DNA of 64,000 nt, from the NCBI RefSeq assembly GCF_002836945.1, contig NZ_NIJM01000009.1, positions 1 through 64,000 on the forward strand, in the 5' to 3' direction. The notes beneath the pieces are model-generated. The model made no database searches. It had not been told where the DNA came from and saw only the letters and a program-made list of their open reading frames with translations. This document shows positions 36,761-45,365 of the stretch, one piece after another. The translations under genes and the position numbers were made by a program. The first letter of the stretch is position 1; each line of letters begins with the position of its first letter. This stretch comes from Shewanella chilikensis (lineage in GTDB: Bacteria; Pseudomonadota; Gammaproteobacteria; Enterobacterales; Shewanellaceae).

Positions 36761-37735
36761 TCAGTTGGCCGCATCGATGCGGATCTGGCTACCACAGTTG
36801 CCGGGAGCAATTCTGGGTGCCTGTAGCAACAGAGTCTTCAGGTCGCTGTCATTTATCTTTTCGGGAAGGCTGAGTTGAATTTCGGTTAACATTCCCCGGT
36901 GACATTTAAGACTCAGCTTGTGCTCGCTCGAAGGGCCAAAGCTCTGTTGAAACGCTTGTCTTAAAGAATCGGTCGCTATCTTGGCGCCGATGTTTTGTTG
37001 CAGTAGGTTGAGCAGAGGCGTTGCCTGGTTCACCTCTGTGGTCAGTCTGAGTGCCAATGAAAAGTAGGCTTCGGCATTTTCATCCCGGCAACTGCCGTGT
37101 TTCCACCATTCGTGCCGCTCCAGGCAACTGCCGTAGGCGTGACTGGGCATCATCTGAGCCAGGCGCCGGGATACAGCTTTGCTTAACTCAATGGTGGGAT
37201 AGTTGCAGAAGTCATCGGGTTCGTGTTTGACCTTGCCGCAATAGCCATAGCTGATGCCGCAAGAGCGCTTATTGGGCCATAAGCCGTGCAAGCTGAAATG
37301 ACTGGCATCAAAGCGGTCGGCGCTTTGGCTGCGACATTCGGGTTTGCTGGAACCTTTTGACTCACAAAAGGCGTTTTGCCACGACAGAGCCAGTAGATGA
37401 CTATCGTATTTATCGGCCAGGTTACAGGCGTTATCGGTTTGAGATTCCGTGGGCAACACACCTGTTTGCAGTTGGCCACAGTCGGCGGCAATCCAACGCA
37501 GAGGTGATTGTGTGGCTGAGGTCTTGACCCTGAACCAGGTGGGCGTGTTGTGACCAAGGCGTTCAACTATCTCCAGCCTCTGCCCTGGGCTGCTGTAAAG
37601 CTGCCCGGGATTAGTGCCCTTGTTCTTCGATTGAAACAGCGGACAGGTCTTGTCTATCAGCAACTCACCGGAAAAGGGGGCTGCCATGATCCCGATAGGT
37701 AACAGCCACAGCAATAATATCAGTAAGCGGGTCAT
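36761..37735 (-). CDS. Secreted ribonuclease T2
   Basis: A 324-residue secreted RNase. A signal peptide ends at about residue 18 (IMAA). A short SH3-like segment of about 80 residues (GQLYSSPGQRLEIVER, TWFRVKT) comes before the RNase T2 domain. Both active-site motifs are present: FSLHGLWPN and EWWKHGSC, each with a catalytic His, plus paired cysteines. RNase T2 cleaves RNA to 3'-phosphates through 2',3'-cyclic ends, probably for nutrient recovery in the periplasm. The ATG at 37735 has GAGGAA 5 bases upstream. Confidence 0.9.
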   Translation of the reverse strand: MTRLLILLLWLLPIGIMAAPFSGELLIDKTCPLFQSKNKGTNPGQLYSSPGQRLEIVERLGHNTPTWFRVKTSATQSPLRWIAADCGQLQTGVLPTESQTDNACNLADKYDSHLLALSWQNAFCESKGSSKPECRSQSADRFDASHFSLHGLWPNKRSCGISYGYCGKVKHEPDDFCNYPTIELSKAVSRRLAQMMPSHAYGSCLERHEWWKHGSCRDENAEAYFSLALRLTTEVNQATPLLNLLQQNIGAKIATDSLRQAFQQSFGPSSEHKLSLKCHRGMLTEIQLSLPEKINDSDLKTLLLQAPRIAPGNCGSQIRIDAAN

Positions 37736-38021
37736 AAGGTTCCTCTTTGACGAAATTGTCATCATGCAGATTTTAGTTTTGCCATGTGACACTTTGTATC
37801 TATATCGGTTTGAAGTGCAACTTATGTTAAATAGATGATCTTTGGTTTTGGTTTCAAGGCTCAGAGCTGATGCGCCATAGCCGGAATATTAGACGCTTTG
37901 GCCGCAGTTCAATGGCGCCAATTTGTATCTTTGCCTTTGTTGGTGAAATGCAGCGCAATTGTTGCTTGTCGATTAATTGTGTAGCTTGGCAATGACAGCA
38001 GAATTTTACAGGAAAAAGTAA

Positions 38022-38261
38022 ATGAAAGGATGTGTTTCCGCGGCGGTTATGGTGTTGTGTTTGGGAGCCTGTAGTAGTACTGATGAAACGCAGCAGGCTC
38101 AAGCAGAAGTCGATCGCAGTGATGGTTATCGCTGTGAAAAAGTCACAGTGACAGGTTCGAGGATGCCGATAAGAAGGTGTACCACTCAGGCACAAAGGGA
38201 GCAGGAGCGTCTGGAAGCGGAAGAGATGTTACGTAAGGGAAGAGTACTTTCTAAGGAGTGA
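38022..38261 (+). CDS. Small lipoprotein of unknown function
   Basis: A 79-residue protein. The lipobox LGAC places the lipid-bearing Cys at residue 17, with Ser at +2, which favours the outer membrane. After it comes a polar, charged stretch containing two cysteines (YRCEKV, IRRCTT) around VTVTGSRMP, then a helical, Glu/Arg-rich tail. AGGAAA lies upstream of the ATG. I do not recognise a family. The gene is convergent with a TM2-protein gene, with a perfect hairpin between them. Confidence 0.75.
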   Translation: MKGCVSAAVMVLCLGACSSTDETQQAQAEVDRSDGYRCEKVTVTGSRMPIRRCTTQAQREQERLEAEEMLRKGRVLSKE

Positions 38262-38265
38262 GTAA

Positions 38266-38295
38266 GGATGCCAGTGGCTCCAGCCACTGGCATCC
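38266..38295. repeat. Perfect 14-base inverted repeat between convergent genes
   Basis: GGATGCCAGTGGCT is followed by CC and its exact complement. The hairpin sits between the stops of the lipoprotein and TM2 genes but has no T-run on either strand, so it is not a classical terminator. It could protect mRNA 3' ends or act with Rho. Confidence 0.7.
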
Positions 38296-38300
38296 AGGGA

Positions 38301-38531
38301 TCAGGCTGCTTTGATCTGGCGGCCTTCGGCATCACGGAAACTACCGATGGCAATACGAACAAAGTCGATCAGAGTCCAAATACCCAGGCCACCCAGGGTC
38401 AGTAACATCAGCAGACCCGTACCGATTTTACCTGTGTAAAAACGGTGCACGCCGAAGCTGCCCAGGAAGAAGCACAGCAGTAGAGTAGGTACGAAACCCT
38501 TGTCGCTCAGTTGCTCATTTTCGATTGTCAT
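38301..38531 (-). CDS. TM2-domain membrane protein
   Basis: A 76-residue TM2-domain protein with two membrane helices (about 13-32 and 37-60). The family core is visible in FFLGSFGVHRFYTGK and the WTLIDFVRI stretch. TM2 proteins are widespread and their bacterial role is unknown. It lies 9 bases after a second TM2-like gene, likely one transcript. Confidence 0.85.
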   Translation of the reverse strand: MTIENEQLSDKGFVPTLLLCFFLGSFGVHRFYTGKIGTGLLMLLTLGGLGIWTLIDFVRIAIGSFRDAEGRQIKAA

Positions 38532-38540
38532 TGTTTGTCC

Positions 38541-38846
38541 TTAAGTTAACTTTTGTCCCGGGTAAGTGATCAGCCTACCCAGCCCATCTTTATAGCTTCC
38601 CACGAGTAACATGAAAGTGATTATCACTGTGTGGATAATATCGACCGCCAGTACAGCTATTCCGGTGAATACCAAGGTAGGATCATCTGTCGAAATCAGC
38701 GTAATACCTACTATTGCCAGACCGAGATCAAACAGGCCATGCAGAATACGTCCACAGTAAAAATGGTGTATGCCCAAGATGCCGAAAATGCCTGAAAGGC
38801 ACACGGCTACGCCATAACTCTTATCGGATTTTTTGAGAGTCTGCAC
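38541..38846 (-). CDS. Second TM2-like membrane protein
   Basis: A 101-residue protein resembling its downstream neighbour: GIFGILGIHHFYCGR matches the TM2 core (GxxGxHxFY), followed by further hydrophobic segments. Here the second half is extended (residues 60-90, GIAVLAVDIIHTVIITF), giving about three helices. The GTG at 38846 has AGGA 8 bases upstream; the frame is open further to 38903 without a clear ribosome-binding site. The pair may have arisen by duplication. Confidence 0.7.
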   Translation of the reverse strand: MQTLKKSDKSYGVAVCLSGIFGILGIHHFYCGRILHGLFDLGLAIVGITLISTDDPTLVFTGIAVLAVDIIHTVIITFMLLVGSYKDGLGRLITYPGQKLT

Positions 38847-38975
38847 TTCCTTGTTCCTATGTTGAAAGCTGAGTCGTCCGGCCCGGCAGGCATCTCCCTG
38901 CACTTCTTCGAGCCAAACGGGGGAAGTCTACCTTTTTCCTGGGATTTTTTTCAATAACAAATTGTTAAATTGAGA

Positions 38976-39470
38976 TTATTCTGACACATCTGTTTCAAAC
39001 GCCTGGTATTGGATCACATTGATGTACCACTCTTTGATCCCGGATGGGGTTTGCACTTGGACCTCATCATCAACCTGTTTACCTATGAGTGCTCGCGCCA
39101 TGGGGGAATCTATGGTGATATAGCCTTTCTTGGTGTCTATTTCATCCTTGCCGACAATCCGGTAGCGCACCACAGTGCCCTGGTCGTTTTCCAGCTCGAC
39201 CCAAGCGCCGAAAAACACCTTTCCTTCCTGCTGCGGTGAGTAGTCGACTATTTTAAGCTCTTCCAGACGTTTAACCAGATAGCGGATCCGGCGATCTATC
39301 TGTCGCAGCAAGCGTTTGTTGTAGGTGTAATCTGCGTTTTCGGAGCGGTCACCCTGGGCCGCGGCCTCCTGTACCTTGAGGGTGATCTCGGGACGGTATT
39401 CCTTCCACAGATATTTGAGTTCTTTGTCCAGGGCTTCCCAGCCCTTACGGGTAATCAAATGGGCTTTCAT
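38976..39470 (-). CDS. greB: Transcription elongation factor GreB
   Basis: A 164-residue Gre factor. The N-terminal coiled coil (about 1-78) includes the acidic tip that stimulates RNA cleavage by polymerase (QGDRSENADYTYNK). The C-terminal FKBP-like domain follows (VFFGAWVELEN, IDSPMARALIGKQ, YINVIQYQ). The motifs FFGAWVE and YIT are of GreB rather than GreA type. It rescues backtracked RNA polymerase. Confidence 0.96.
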   Translation of the reverse strand: MKAHLITRKGWEALDKELKYLWKEYRPEITLKVQEAAAQGDRSENADYTYNKRLLRQIDRRIRYLVKRLEELKIVDYSPQQEGKVFFGAWVELENDQGTVVRYRIVGKDEIDTKKGYITIDSPMARALIGKQVDDEVQVQTPSGIKEWYINVIQYQAFETDVSE

Positions 39471-39596
39471 CGATTTATTCGGTCAACTGCTGATGGCGCC
39501 AGGCGCCGATGCCAATAATGCAGAAGGTTTACAGAACTCAGGCGTGCTTGCAAGTGCGCCTTCTTGCCAATGGGATAAACAGGATGCCTTTGTTTG

Positions 39597-40382
39597 TCAT
39601 TTTACACAGGCGATGAGTGTCTGCCCCGGCTCGAAGCAGGCCTGCAGATGATCGCCCAGAGCCAATGGCAAGCCCTCAAGGCTGTCGTTGCATACCGAAG
39701 CGTAGAGGCGGTCGTTGCCGCCGATATCCAGGGTAATTTCGCTGCGCTGGGTATCGCGTTTTATTTGCAATAACTGGCCTTTGAGGCGGTTGCCACTGCT
39801 GAGGGGCTGCTGCAGCGAGTGGATGCTGACGGCGGGAGCCTTGAACAGCAGCAATACCTTCTTGCCGATATGCAGTCCCAGTTTGTCAGTGCTGGCATGG
39901 GTGATGGCGGCGTCTATCTCCTGCCCGCCGGCCAATTTGACCCTGACATTGTCATTGAGAGAATCATCCTTGAGCGCAATGACTTCACCGGCCAGTTGAT
40001 TGCGGGCGCTGGTCTTGAGCGAGAAGTGCGCCATCAGATCCAACAGATTATCCATGGGGACGGCCGCATCCAACAGCGCCTTGAGCACCATGTCCTGCAT
40101 CTGATCCATCAGTTCGTAGAGTTTCAGCAGACGCTCGCCAAACTCGGTCAACTTGGCGCCGCCACCGCCTTTACCACCCTTTTCACTGCTGATCACAGGC
40201 TGAGGGGCCTGCAGATTCATGTCGTTGACTGCATCCCAGGCCGCCTTGTAACTGATGCCCGCCTGTTTGGCGCCCTGGCTGATGGAGCCGGTAATGCGTA
40301 TCTGCTTCAATAGCGCAATGCGTTTGGGATTGGCAAACAGTTTATCGGCATTGTTGAGAGTCAACAGGGCTTTGAGATCCAT
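39597..40382 (-). CDS. modE: Molybdate-responsive regulator ModE
   Basis: A 261-residue ModE. A winged-helix DNA-binding domain (ISQGAKQAGISYKAAWDAVNDMN) is followed by two TOBE/Mop molybdate-binding domains (SARNQLAGEVIAL and SSGNRLKGQLLQI). With bound molybdate it represses the modABC genes that diverge from it. I chose the ATG at 40382 (MDLKALL) from the family length. A perfect ModE palindrome lies between it and modA. Confidence 0.95.
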   Translation of the reverse strand: MDLKALLTLNNADKLFANPKRIALLKQIRITGSISQGAKQAGISYKAAWDAVNDMNLQAPQPVISSEKGGKGGGGAKLTEFGERLLKLYELMDQMQDMVLKALLDAAVPMDNLLDLMAHFSLKTSARNQLAGEVIALKDDSLNDNVRVKLAGGQEIDAAITHASTDKLGLHIGKKVLLLFKAPAVSIHSLQQPLSSGNRLKGQLLQIKRDTQRSEITLDIGGNDRLYASVCNDSLEGLPLALGDHLQACFEPGQTLIACVK

Positions 40383-40474
40383 GGTGTATTCCTTATCAGT
40401 GTCAGGGTTATTCTCCCTCATTGCGCTGATAAAGACCACAGGGATCACTCACTGACGCTCACAGGCTTGCTTAT

Positions 40475-40498
40475 CGTTATATAACTATGTATATAACG
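40475..40498. promoter_or_regulatory. ModE operator, perfect palindrome
   Basis: CGTTATATA, 6 bases, then TATATAACG: nine paired bases with no mismatch, the form of the ModE box in enterobacteria. It lies 45 bases before the modA start and 93 before modE, so it could serve both. Confidence 0.88.
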
Positions 40499-40542
40499 TT
40501 GGCAGTATCCAAATAGTGTAATCATTTCACCAAGGAGTCGTT

Positions 40543-41310
40543 ATGAAGTCCCTGTTTCGTCCAGCCCTGAGCCTGGCTCTGGGGTTATTGTTGGCCTTTA
40601 ACGTCAGTGCCAAGGAAAAAGTCACCGTCTTTGCCGCCGCCTCACTCACCAATGCCATGAATGAACTGGGCGCCGAATATGACCGCAAGCATAACACTGA
40701 AACCGTGTTCTCTTTTGCGTCCTCTTCGACGCTGGCACGCCAGATTGCCCAAGGTGCGCCCGCCGAGCTGTTTCTGTCGGCCAACCAGAAATGGATGGAC
40801 TATCTCGATGAAAACAAGGCCATTGACAGTGATAGTCGGGTCACTCTGCTGCGTAACACTCTGGTGCTGATCGCGCCGAAAAGCAGTGCGCTGAACCAGG
40901 TTGAAATCTCGGCTTCCTGGGATCTCAAACAGGCTTTGGGTAACAGTCGGATGGCGGTTGGCGATCCAGATCATGTGCCAGCCGGTCGCTATGCCAAGCA
41001 GGCGCTGGAAAACTTGGGTTTGTGGCAACAGGCCGAACCTCTGCTGGCCAGAGCCAATAGTGTTCGCGGCGCCTTGGCGTTGGTTGAACGCGGCGAGTCA
41101 TCTCTGGGGATTGTCTATTCCACAGATGCCAAGGTTGCCAAAGGGGTAAAACAGCTGGCGGTATTCCCCCAAGAGACTCATAAGCCAATCAGCTATCCCA
41201 TGGCGCTGGTGGGTAAAGAGCACAACAAAGGCGCTGAAGGTTTCTATCAATTCCTGCAGTCCGACGCTGCCAAGGCGGTATTTGCCAAATACGGCTTCGG
41301 CGTAAACTGA
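40543..41310 (+). CDS. modA: Molybdate-binding periplasmic protein ModA
   Basis: A 255-residue substrate-binding protein. A signal peptide of about 23 residues (ending NVSA) is followed by VTVFAAASLTNAMNEL, the family start whose Ser residues contact molybdate, and later VGDPDHVPAGRYAKQAL and GIVYSTDAKV. It brings molybdate to ModB/ModC. Confidence 0.97.
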   Translation: MKSLFRPALSLALGLLLAFNVSAKEKVTVFAAASLTNAMNELGAEYDRKHNTETVFSFASSSTLARQIAQGAPAELFLSANQKWMDYLDENKAIDSDSRVTLLRNTLVLIAPKSSALNQVEISASWDLKQALGNSRMAVGDPDHVPAGRYAKQALENLGLWQQAEPLLARANSVRGALALVERGESSLGIVYSTDAKVAKGVKQLAVFPQETHKPISYPMALVGKEHNKGAEGFYQFLQSDAAKAVFAKYGFGVN

Positions 41311-41320
41311 GATCCTGACT

Positions 41321-42019
41321 TTGAGCTTGTTGACCGACTATGAAGTGGCTGCCTTGCTGCTCAGTCTCAAGGTGTCCACTGTGGCTGTGCTCTGCAGTCT
41401 GCCGCTTGGTATTTTGTGCGCCTGGGTGCTGGCGCGGCTGGAGTTCCCCGGCAAGTCTGTGTTCGATAGCCTGATCCACCTGCCACTGGTGCTGCCACCT
41501 GTGGTCATAGGGTATTTGTTGCTGGTCTCCATGGGCCGCAGCGGTTTTCTCGGTGGCTGGCTCTATGACACTTTTGGCTTCAGTTTCAGTTTCAGTTGGC
41601 GCGGCGCCGCGCTGGCGGCCGCGGTGGTGTCATTCCCGTTAATGGTTCGTGCCATTCGTCAGGCGCTCGAAGGGGTGGATGTGCGCCTGGAACAGGCGGC
41701 GCGCACCTTGGGCGCCGGCCGACTCAAGGTCTTCTTCACCATCAGCTTGCCGTTGACCGCGCCCGGCATAGTCTCGGGCATGGTGCTGGCCTTTGCCCGC
41801 AGTCTCGGGGAGTTCGGTTCCACCATTACTTTTGTTTCCAATATACCAGGTGAAACCCGCACCATTCCCTTGGCCATGTACTCCTTTATCGAGACCCCTG
41901 GCGCCGAGGCCGAGGCCGCCAGGTTGTGCGTGATTGCGATATTAATTTCACTGGCCTCGCTGATAGCTTCCCAATGGCTCAGCAAGCGGGCGCAACAGAG
42001 GACGCTGGGACAATGCTGA
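41321..42019 (+). CDS. modB: Molybdate ABC transporter permease ModB
   Basis: A 232-residue inner-membrane permease with about five helices and the ModB blocks LPLVLPPVVIGYLLLVSMGR, FPLMVRAIRQALEGVD and ARTLGAGRLKVFFTISLPL (the EAA loop that touches ModC). It begins with TTG at 41321; a second TTG at 41330 is possible. The stop overlaps modC by 7 bases. Confidence 0.95.
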   Translation: MSLLTDYEVAALLLSLKVSTVAVLCSLPLGILCAWVLARLEFPGKSVFDSLIHLPLVLPPVVIGYLLLVSMGRSGFLGGWLYDTFGFSFSFSWRGAALAAAVVSFPLMVRAIRQALEGVDVRLEQAARTLGAGRLKVFFTISLPLTAPGIVSGMVLAFARSLGEFGSTITFVSNIPGETRTIPLAMYSFIETPGAEAEAARLCVIAILISLASLIASQWLSKRAQQRTLGQC

Positions 42020-43101
42020 AAATCGCTATCAGGCAACAGCTGGGGCAAACCCTACTGGATGTGGACACAGAATTACCTCTCTCCGGGGTCAGCGCCGTCT
42101 TTGGCCGTTCGGGCGCCGGTAAGACCTCACTGATTAATATTCTCGGCGGTTTGGCAACGCCGGATGCCGGTGAGATCCGTTTGGGAGAGCGCTGGTTGTT
42201 TCATAAAGAAAAGAAGATCAACCTGCCACCTGAGCGGCGTAACGCCGGCTTTGTGTTTCAGGATGCCAGGCTGTTTCCCCACTATCGGGTGCGCGGCAAT
42301 CTCAACTATGGCCGCAAGGATAAAGACAGTCGCGAGTTTGATACCGTGGTGCAACTCTTGGGGCTGGAGAAGCTGCTCGATCGGTTTCCCTTTACCCTCT
42401 CCGGCGGGGAAAAGCAGCGGGTCGCCATAGGCCGGGCCTTGCTGACCCGCCCAGAGATCCTCTTGATGGATGAACCGCTGGCATCGCTCGACTTGCCGCG
42501 CAAGCGCGAGCTGTTGCCCTACCTACAGAGGCTCACCGCCGAACTTAAGCTGCCGATTATCTATGTCAGCCACAGTCTGGATGAGATCCTGCAACTGGCG
42601 GATCAGATGCTGGTGCTGGACAAGGGCCGCTGCGTCCTCAGCGGCCCGCTGGAACAGGTGTGGGACAGTGACGAGCTGAGACCCTGGCTCAGTGCTCAGG
42701 AGCAAAGCTCGCTGCTGCATGCCACTGTGGCCGAGAGTCATCCCGAGTATGCCATGACCCGTTTGCAGCTCGCCGACGGCAACAGCTTGTGGGTCAATGA
42801 ACTGTTACCCAAACAGGATAAGCCGATACGGGTGCGGGTTCACAGCAACCAGGTCTCTGTGTGCCTGCAGGTGCCGAGCGGCAGCAGTATTCGCAATATC
42901 CTGCCGGTAACCCTGGAAGAGGTGAGCCGGGTCGACAGCCGCGACTATGTGCAGCTAAGACTGAGGCTGGCGGGTATGCCGCTGTGGGCCAATATTACCC
43001 GCTGGGCCCTTGAGGAGCTGGCGTTGCAGCCCGGGATGTCACTCTTCGCCCAGATTAAAGGGGTCAGCCTCACGGCCGCCGATTTGGCCCGTTCTCACTG
43101 A
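42013..43101 (+). CDS. modC: Molybdate ABC transporter ATPase ModC
   Basis: A 362-residue ATPase. Walker A is GRSGAGKTS, the signature LSGGEKQR, Walker B ILLMDEPLAS, and a switch His is in VSHSLDE. A C-terminal TOBE-type molybdate-binding domain (about 290-355) can sense intracellular molybdate and inhibit import. The ATG at 42013 overlaps the modB end by 7 bases, the usual coupled arrangement. Confidence 0.96.
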   Translation: MLKIAIRQQLGQTLLDVDTELPLSGVSAVFGRSGAGKTSLINILGGLATPDAGEIRLGERWLFHKEKKINLPPERRNAGFVFQDARLFPHYRVRGNLNYGRKDKDSREFDTVVQLLGLEKLLDRFPFTLSGGEKQRVAIGRALLTRPEILLMDEPLASLDLPRKRELLPYLQRLTAELKLPIIYVSHSLDEILQLADQMLVLDKGRCVLSGPLEQVWDSDELRPWLSAQEQSSLLHATVAESHPEYAMTRLQLADGNSLWVNELLPKQDKPIRVRVHSNQVSVCLQVPSGSSIRNILPVTLEEVSRVDSRDYVQLRLRLAGMPLWANITRWALEELALQPGMSLFAQIKGVSLTAADLARSH

Positions 43102-43158
43102 GGTGCAACAGAAGATCAACTACTGTTACAAAGTCTCGGGTGATTTTTGGTATCAAAA

Positions 43159-43189
43159 TGGCTAAATTTAAGATATTTAGCCACTTTTT
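43159..43189 (+). terminator. Terminator of modABC
   Basis: TGGCTAAAT and ATTTAGCCA form a 9-base stem with a 7-base loop, followed by C and five T's. It lies 57 bases past modC and before ompR. Confidence 0.8.
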
Positions 43190-43236
43190 CAGATACTATT
43201 GTGCCAGTTTCAGGCTTGGCACTCGAGGAATAGCCC

Positions 43237-43962
43237 ATGGGACAAGAAACCTCCAAGATTCTGGTTGTCGATGATGATATGAGGCTGCGGGCCTTGTTGG
43301 AGCGCTATCTGATGGAACAAGGCTATCAGGTGCGCAGCGCCGCCAATGCCGAGCAAATGGATCGCTTGCTGGAGCGGGAGAACTTTCACCTGCTGGTGCT
43401 CGACCTTATGTTGCCGGGAGAAGATGGCCTGTCCATCTGTCGCCGCCTGCGACAACAGGGCAACCCACTGCCAATAGTGATGCTGACCGCCAAGGGCGAT
43501 GAAGTCGACCGCATCATAGGCCTGGAACTCGGCGCTGATGACTATCTGCCAAAACCCTTCAACCCCAGAGAATTGCTGGCACGGATCAAGGCGGTAATGC
43601 GCCGTCAGGTGCAGGAGATCCCCGGCGCGCCTTCGCAGCAGGAAGAGATGGTCAGCTTCGGCGAGTTCAGCCTCAACCTGGCCACCCGTGAGATGTACCA
43701 CAACGAAGAGTCCATCGCGCTCACCAGTGGTGAATTTGCCGTGCTCAAGGTATTGGTGACCCACCCTAGGGAGCCCTTGTCCCGCGACAAGCTGATGAAT
43801 CTGGCCCGTGGCCGCGACTATTCGGCGTTGGAGCGCTCTATCGATGTCCAGGTTTCCCGGCTTAGGCGGCTGATTGAAAAGGATCCCGCCAACCCGCGCT
43901 ATATCCAAACGGTTTGGGGCCTGGGGTACGTGTTTGTGCCAGATGGTGCCGCCCGTAAATGA
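43237..43962 (+). CDS. ompR: Osmoregulatory response regulator OmpR
   Basis: A 241-residue regulator. The receiver domain holds the phospho-acceptor Asp56 ([12 protein letters not shown]) and Lys ([10 protein letters not shown]). The winged-helix DNA-binding domain shows [21 protein letters not shown] and [15 protein letters not shown], then [12 protein letters not shown]. Close identity with E. coli OmpR supports regulation of porin-type genes. It overlaps envZ by 4 bases. Confidence 0.96.
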   Translation: MGQETSKILVVDDDMRLRALLERYLMEQGYQVRSAANAEQMDRLLERENFHLLVLDLMLPGEDGLSICRRLRQQGNPLPIVMLTAKGDEVDRIIGLELGADDYLPKPFNPRELLARIKAVMRRQVQEIPGAPSQQEEMVSFGEFSLNLATREMYHNEESIALTSGEFAVLKVLVTHPREPLSRDKLMNLARGRDYSALERSIDVQVSRLRRLIEKDPANPRYIQTVWGLGYVFVPDGAARK

Positions 43963-45275
43963 AGCTGCGCTGGTGGCAACGCCTGTTGCCCAGGAGTGCC
44001 TTCAGCCAAACGGTCATGCTGATAGGCTGCCTGTTGCTGATCAATCAGCTGGTCTCCTATTTGACTGTGACGGTTTATTTCATTAAGCCCAGCTACCAGC
44101 AGATCAACCAGCTTATCGCCCGCCAGATCAATCTGTTGTTTGTCGATGGGGTCGAGGTGGGCCGTGAACACCTCACCATAGTGGACGCCCTCAATGCCAA
44201 GGTGCGCGACGATGGCATGCATGTCTATAACCAGAAACAGGCCAGGGAAGCCGGTATCGAGCGGGCGACCTACTATGGTTTCCTCTCAACCCAGATGTCG
44301 GAATATCTCGGTGGCCCGGCCGAAGTGCGTATTGCCCAGAGCAATCTGCTGCAGATCTGGATCCGCCCGCCTCAGGCTCCCTCCATCTGGATCAAGGTTC
44401 CCCTCAATGGCTGGAACGAAAATGCCCTGTCGCCCCTTAACCTCTATCTGCTGGTGATAGGCGCCTTGAGTGTCGCCGGTGGCTGGTGGTTTGCCCGGCA
44501 ACAGAACCGGCCGCTGCGGCGGCTGCAAAAGGCGGCTATCTCAGTTTCCAGAGGCAATTTCCCTGACCCGCTGCCGCTGACCGGCTCCAGTGAGCTCGTC
44601 GAAGTGACCAATGCCTTTAACCGTATGTCCCAGAGTATGAAACAGCTGGAGCAGGACAGGGCGCTGCTGATGGCGGGGATTTCCCACGACCTTAGAACAC
44701 CCCTGACCCGAATTCGTCTGGCTTCCGAGATGATGGTGGACGACGATGCCTACCTGCAGGAGGGCATAGTCAAAGACATTGAAGACATGGATGCCATCAT
44801 CAATCAGTTTATCGCCTATATCCGCCAGGATCAGGAGAGCATTCGTGAGCCGGAACAGATCAACCGTTTAATTCGCGAAGTGGCCCAGGCCGAGAGCAAC
44901 AGAGTCGGTGAAATAGAGCTGGTACTGGCCGAGTGCCCCGAAGTGCCGATGCAGAGCCTGGCTATCAAGCGGGTGATCGGCAATCTGGTGGAAAACGCCT
45001 TCCGCTATGGCCGCGGCTGGATCCGTATCGCTTCCCAGGTGGAAAAACACCGCATAGGTTTCAGTGTGGAAGACAATGGCCCGGGTATTGCCGAGAGCCA
45101 GATCCCCAAGCTGTTCCAGCCCTTTACCCAAGGTGACAGTGCCCGCGGCAGCGTCGGCTCAGGGTTGGGACTGGCGATCATCAAACGCATCATAGACAGG
45201 CATCAGGGCAAGGTCATTCTCAGCAATCGCCCCCAGGGTGGGCTGCACGCTCAGGTGTGGTTGCCGCGAGATTAA
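43959..45275 (+). CDS. envZ: Osmosensor histidine kinase EnvZ
   Basis: A 438-residue sensor kinase. A first helix (about 16-40), a periplasmic domain of about 120 residues and a second helix (about 160-178) precede the HAMP domain. The phosphorylated His is His243 (ISHDLRTPL), as in E. coli, and the ATPase has N box ([10 protein letters not shown]), G1 (VEDNGPGI) and G2 ([12 protein letters not shown]). It phosphorylates and dephosphorylates OmpR. The gene ends 23 bases before a Pho-box-like array. Confidence 0.96.
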   Translation: MKLRWWQRLLPRSAFSQTVMLIGCLLLINQLVSYLTVTVYFIKPSYQQINQLIARQINLLFVDGVEVGREHLTIVDALNAKVRDDGMHVYNQKQAREAGIERATYYGFLSTQMSEYLGGPAEVRIAQSNLLQIWIRPPQAPSIWIKVPLNGWNENALSPLNLYLLVIGALSVAGGWWFARQQNRPLRRLQKAAISVSRGNFPDPLPLTGSSELVEVTNAFNRMSQSMKQLEQDRALLMAGISHDLRTPLTRIRLASEMMVDDDAYLQEGIVKDIEDMDAIINQFIAYIRQDQESIREPEQINRLIREVAQAESNRVGEIELVLAECPEVPMQSLAIKRVIGNLVENAFRYGRGWIRIASQVEKHRIGFSVEDNGPGIAESQIPKLFQPFTQGDSARGSVGSGLGLAIIKRIIDRHQGKVILSNRPQGGLHAQVWLPRD

Positions 45276-45298
45276 CACGCCATACGCTTTATGGCCGA

Positions 45299-45327
45299 TT
45301 GTCATTCAACTGTCATGCTCCAGTCAT
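45299..45327 (+). promoter_or_regulatory. Pho-box-like array, three repeats 11 bases apart
   Basis: TTGTCAT at 45299, CTGTCAT at 45310 and CAGTCAT at 45321 lie at exact 11-base spacing, with TCAA and GCTC between. The PhoB consensus is CTGTCAT repeats every 11 bases, as at E. coli pstS. Two of the three differ from consensus by one base. It lies 39 bases before the chemoreceptor start, where a promoter should be. Confidence 0.6.
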
Positions 45328-45365
45328 AAACTGCGCTCAGTTCAATCAATTGGGCGCAGTTTGCC

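Noticed and set aside
43210-43908. 232-residue minus-strand ORF
   Set aside because: It is a shadow of ompR, which is clearly coding on the plus strand.
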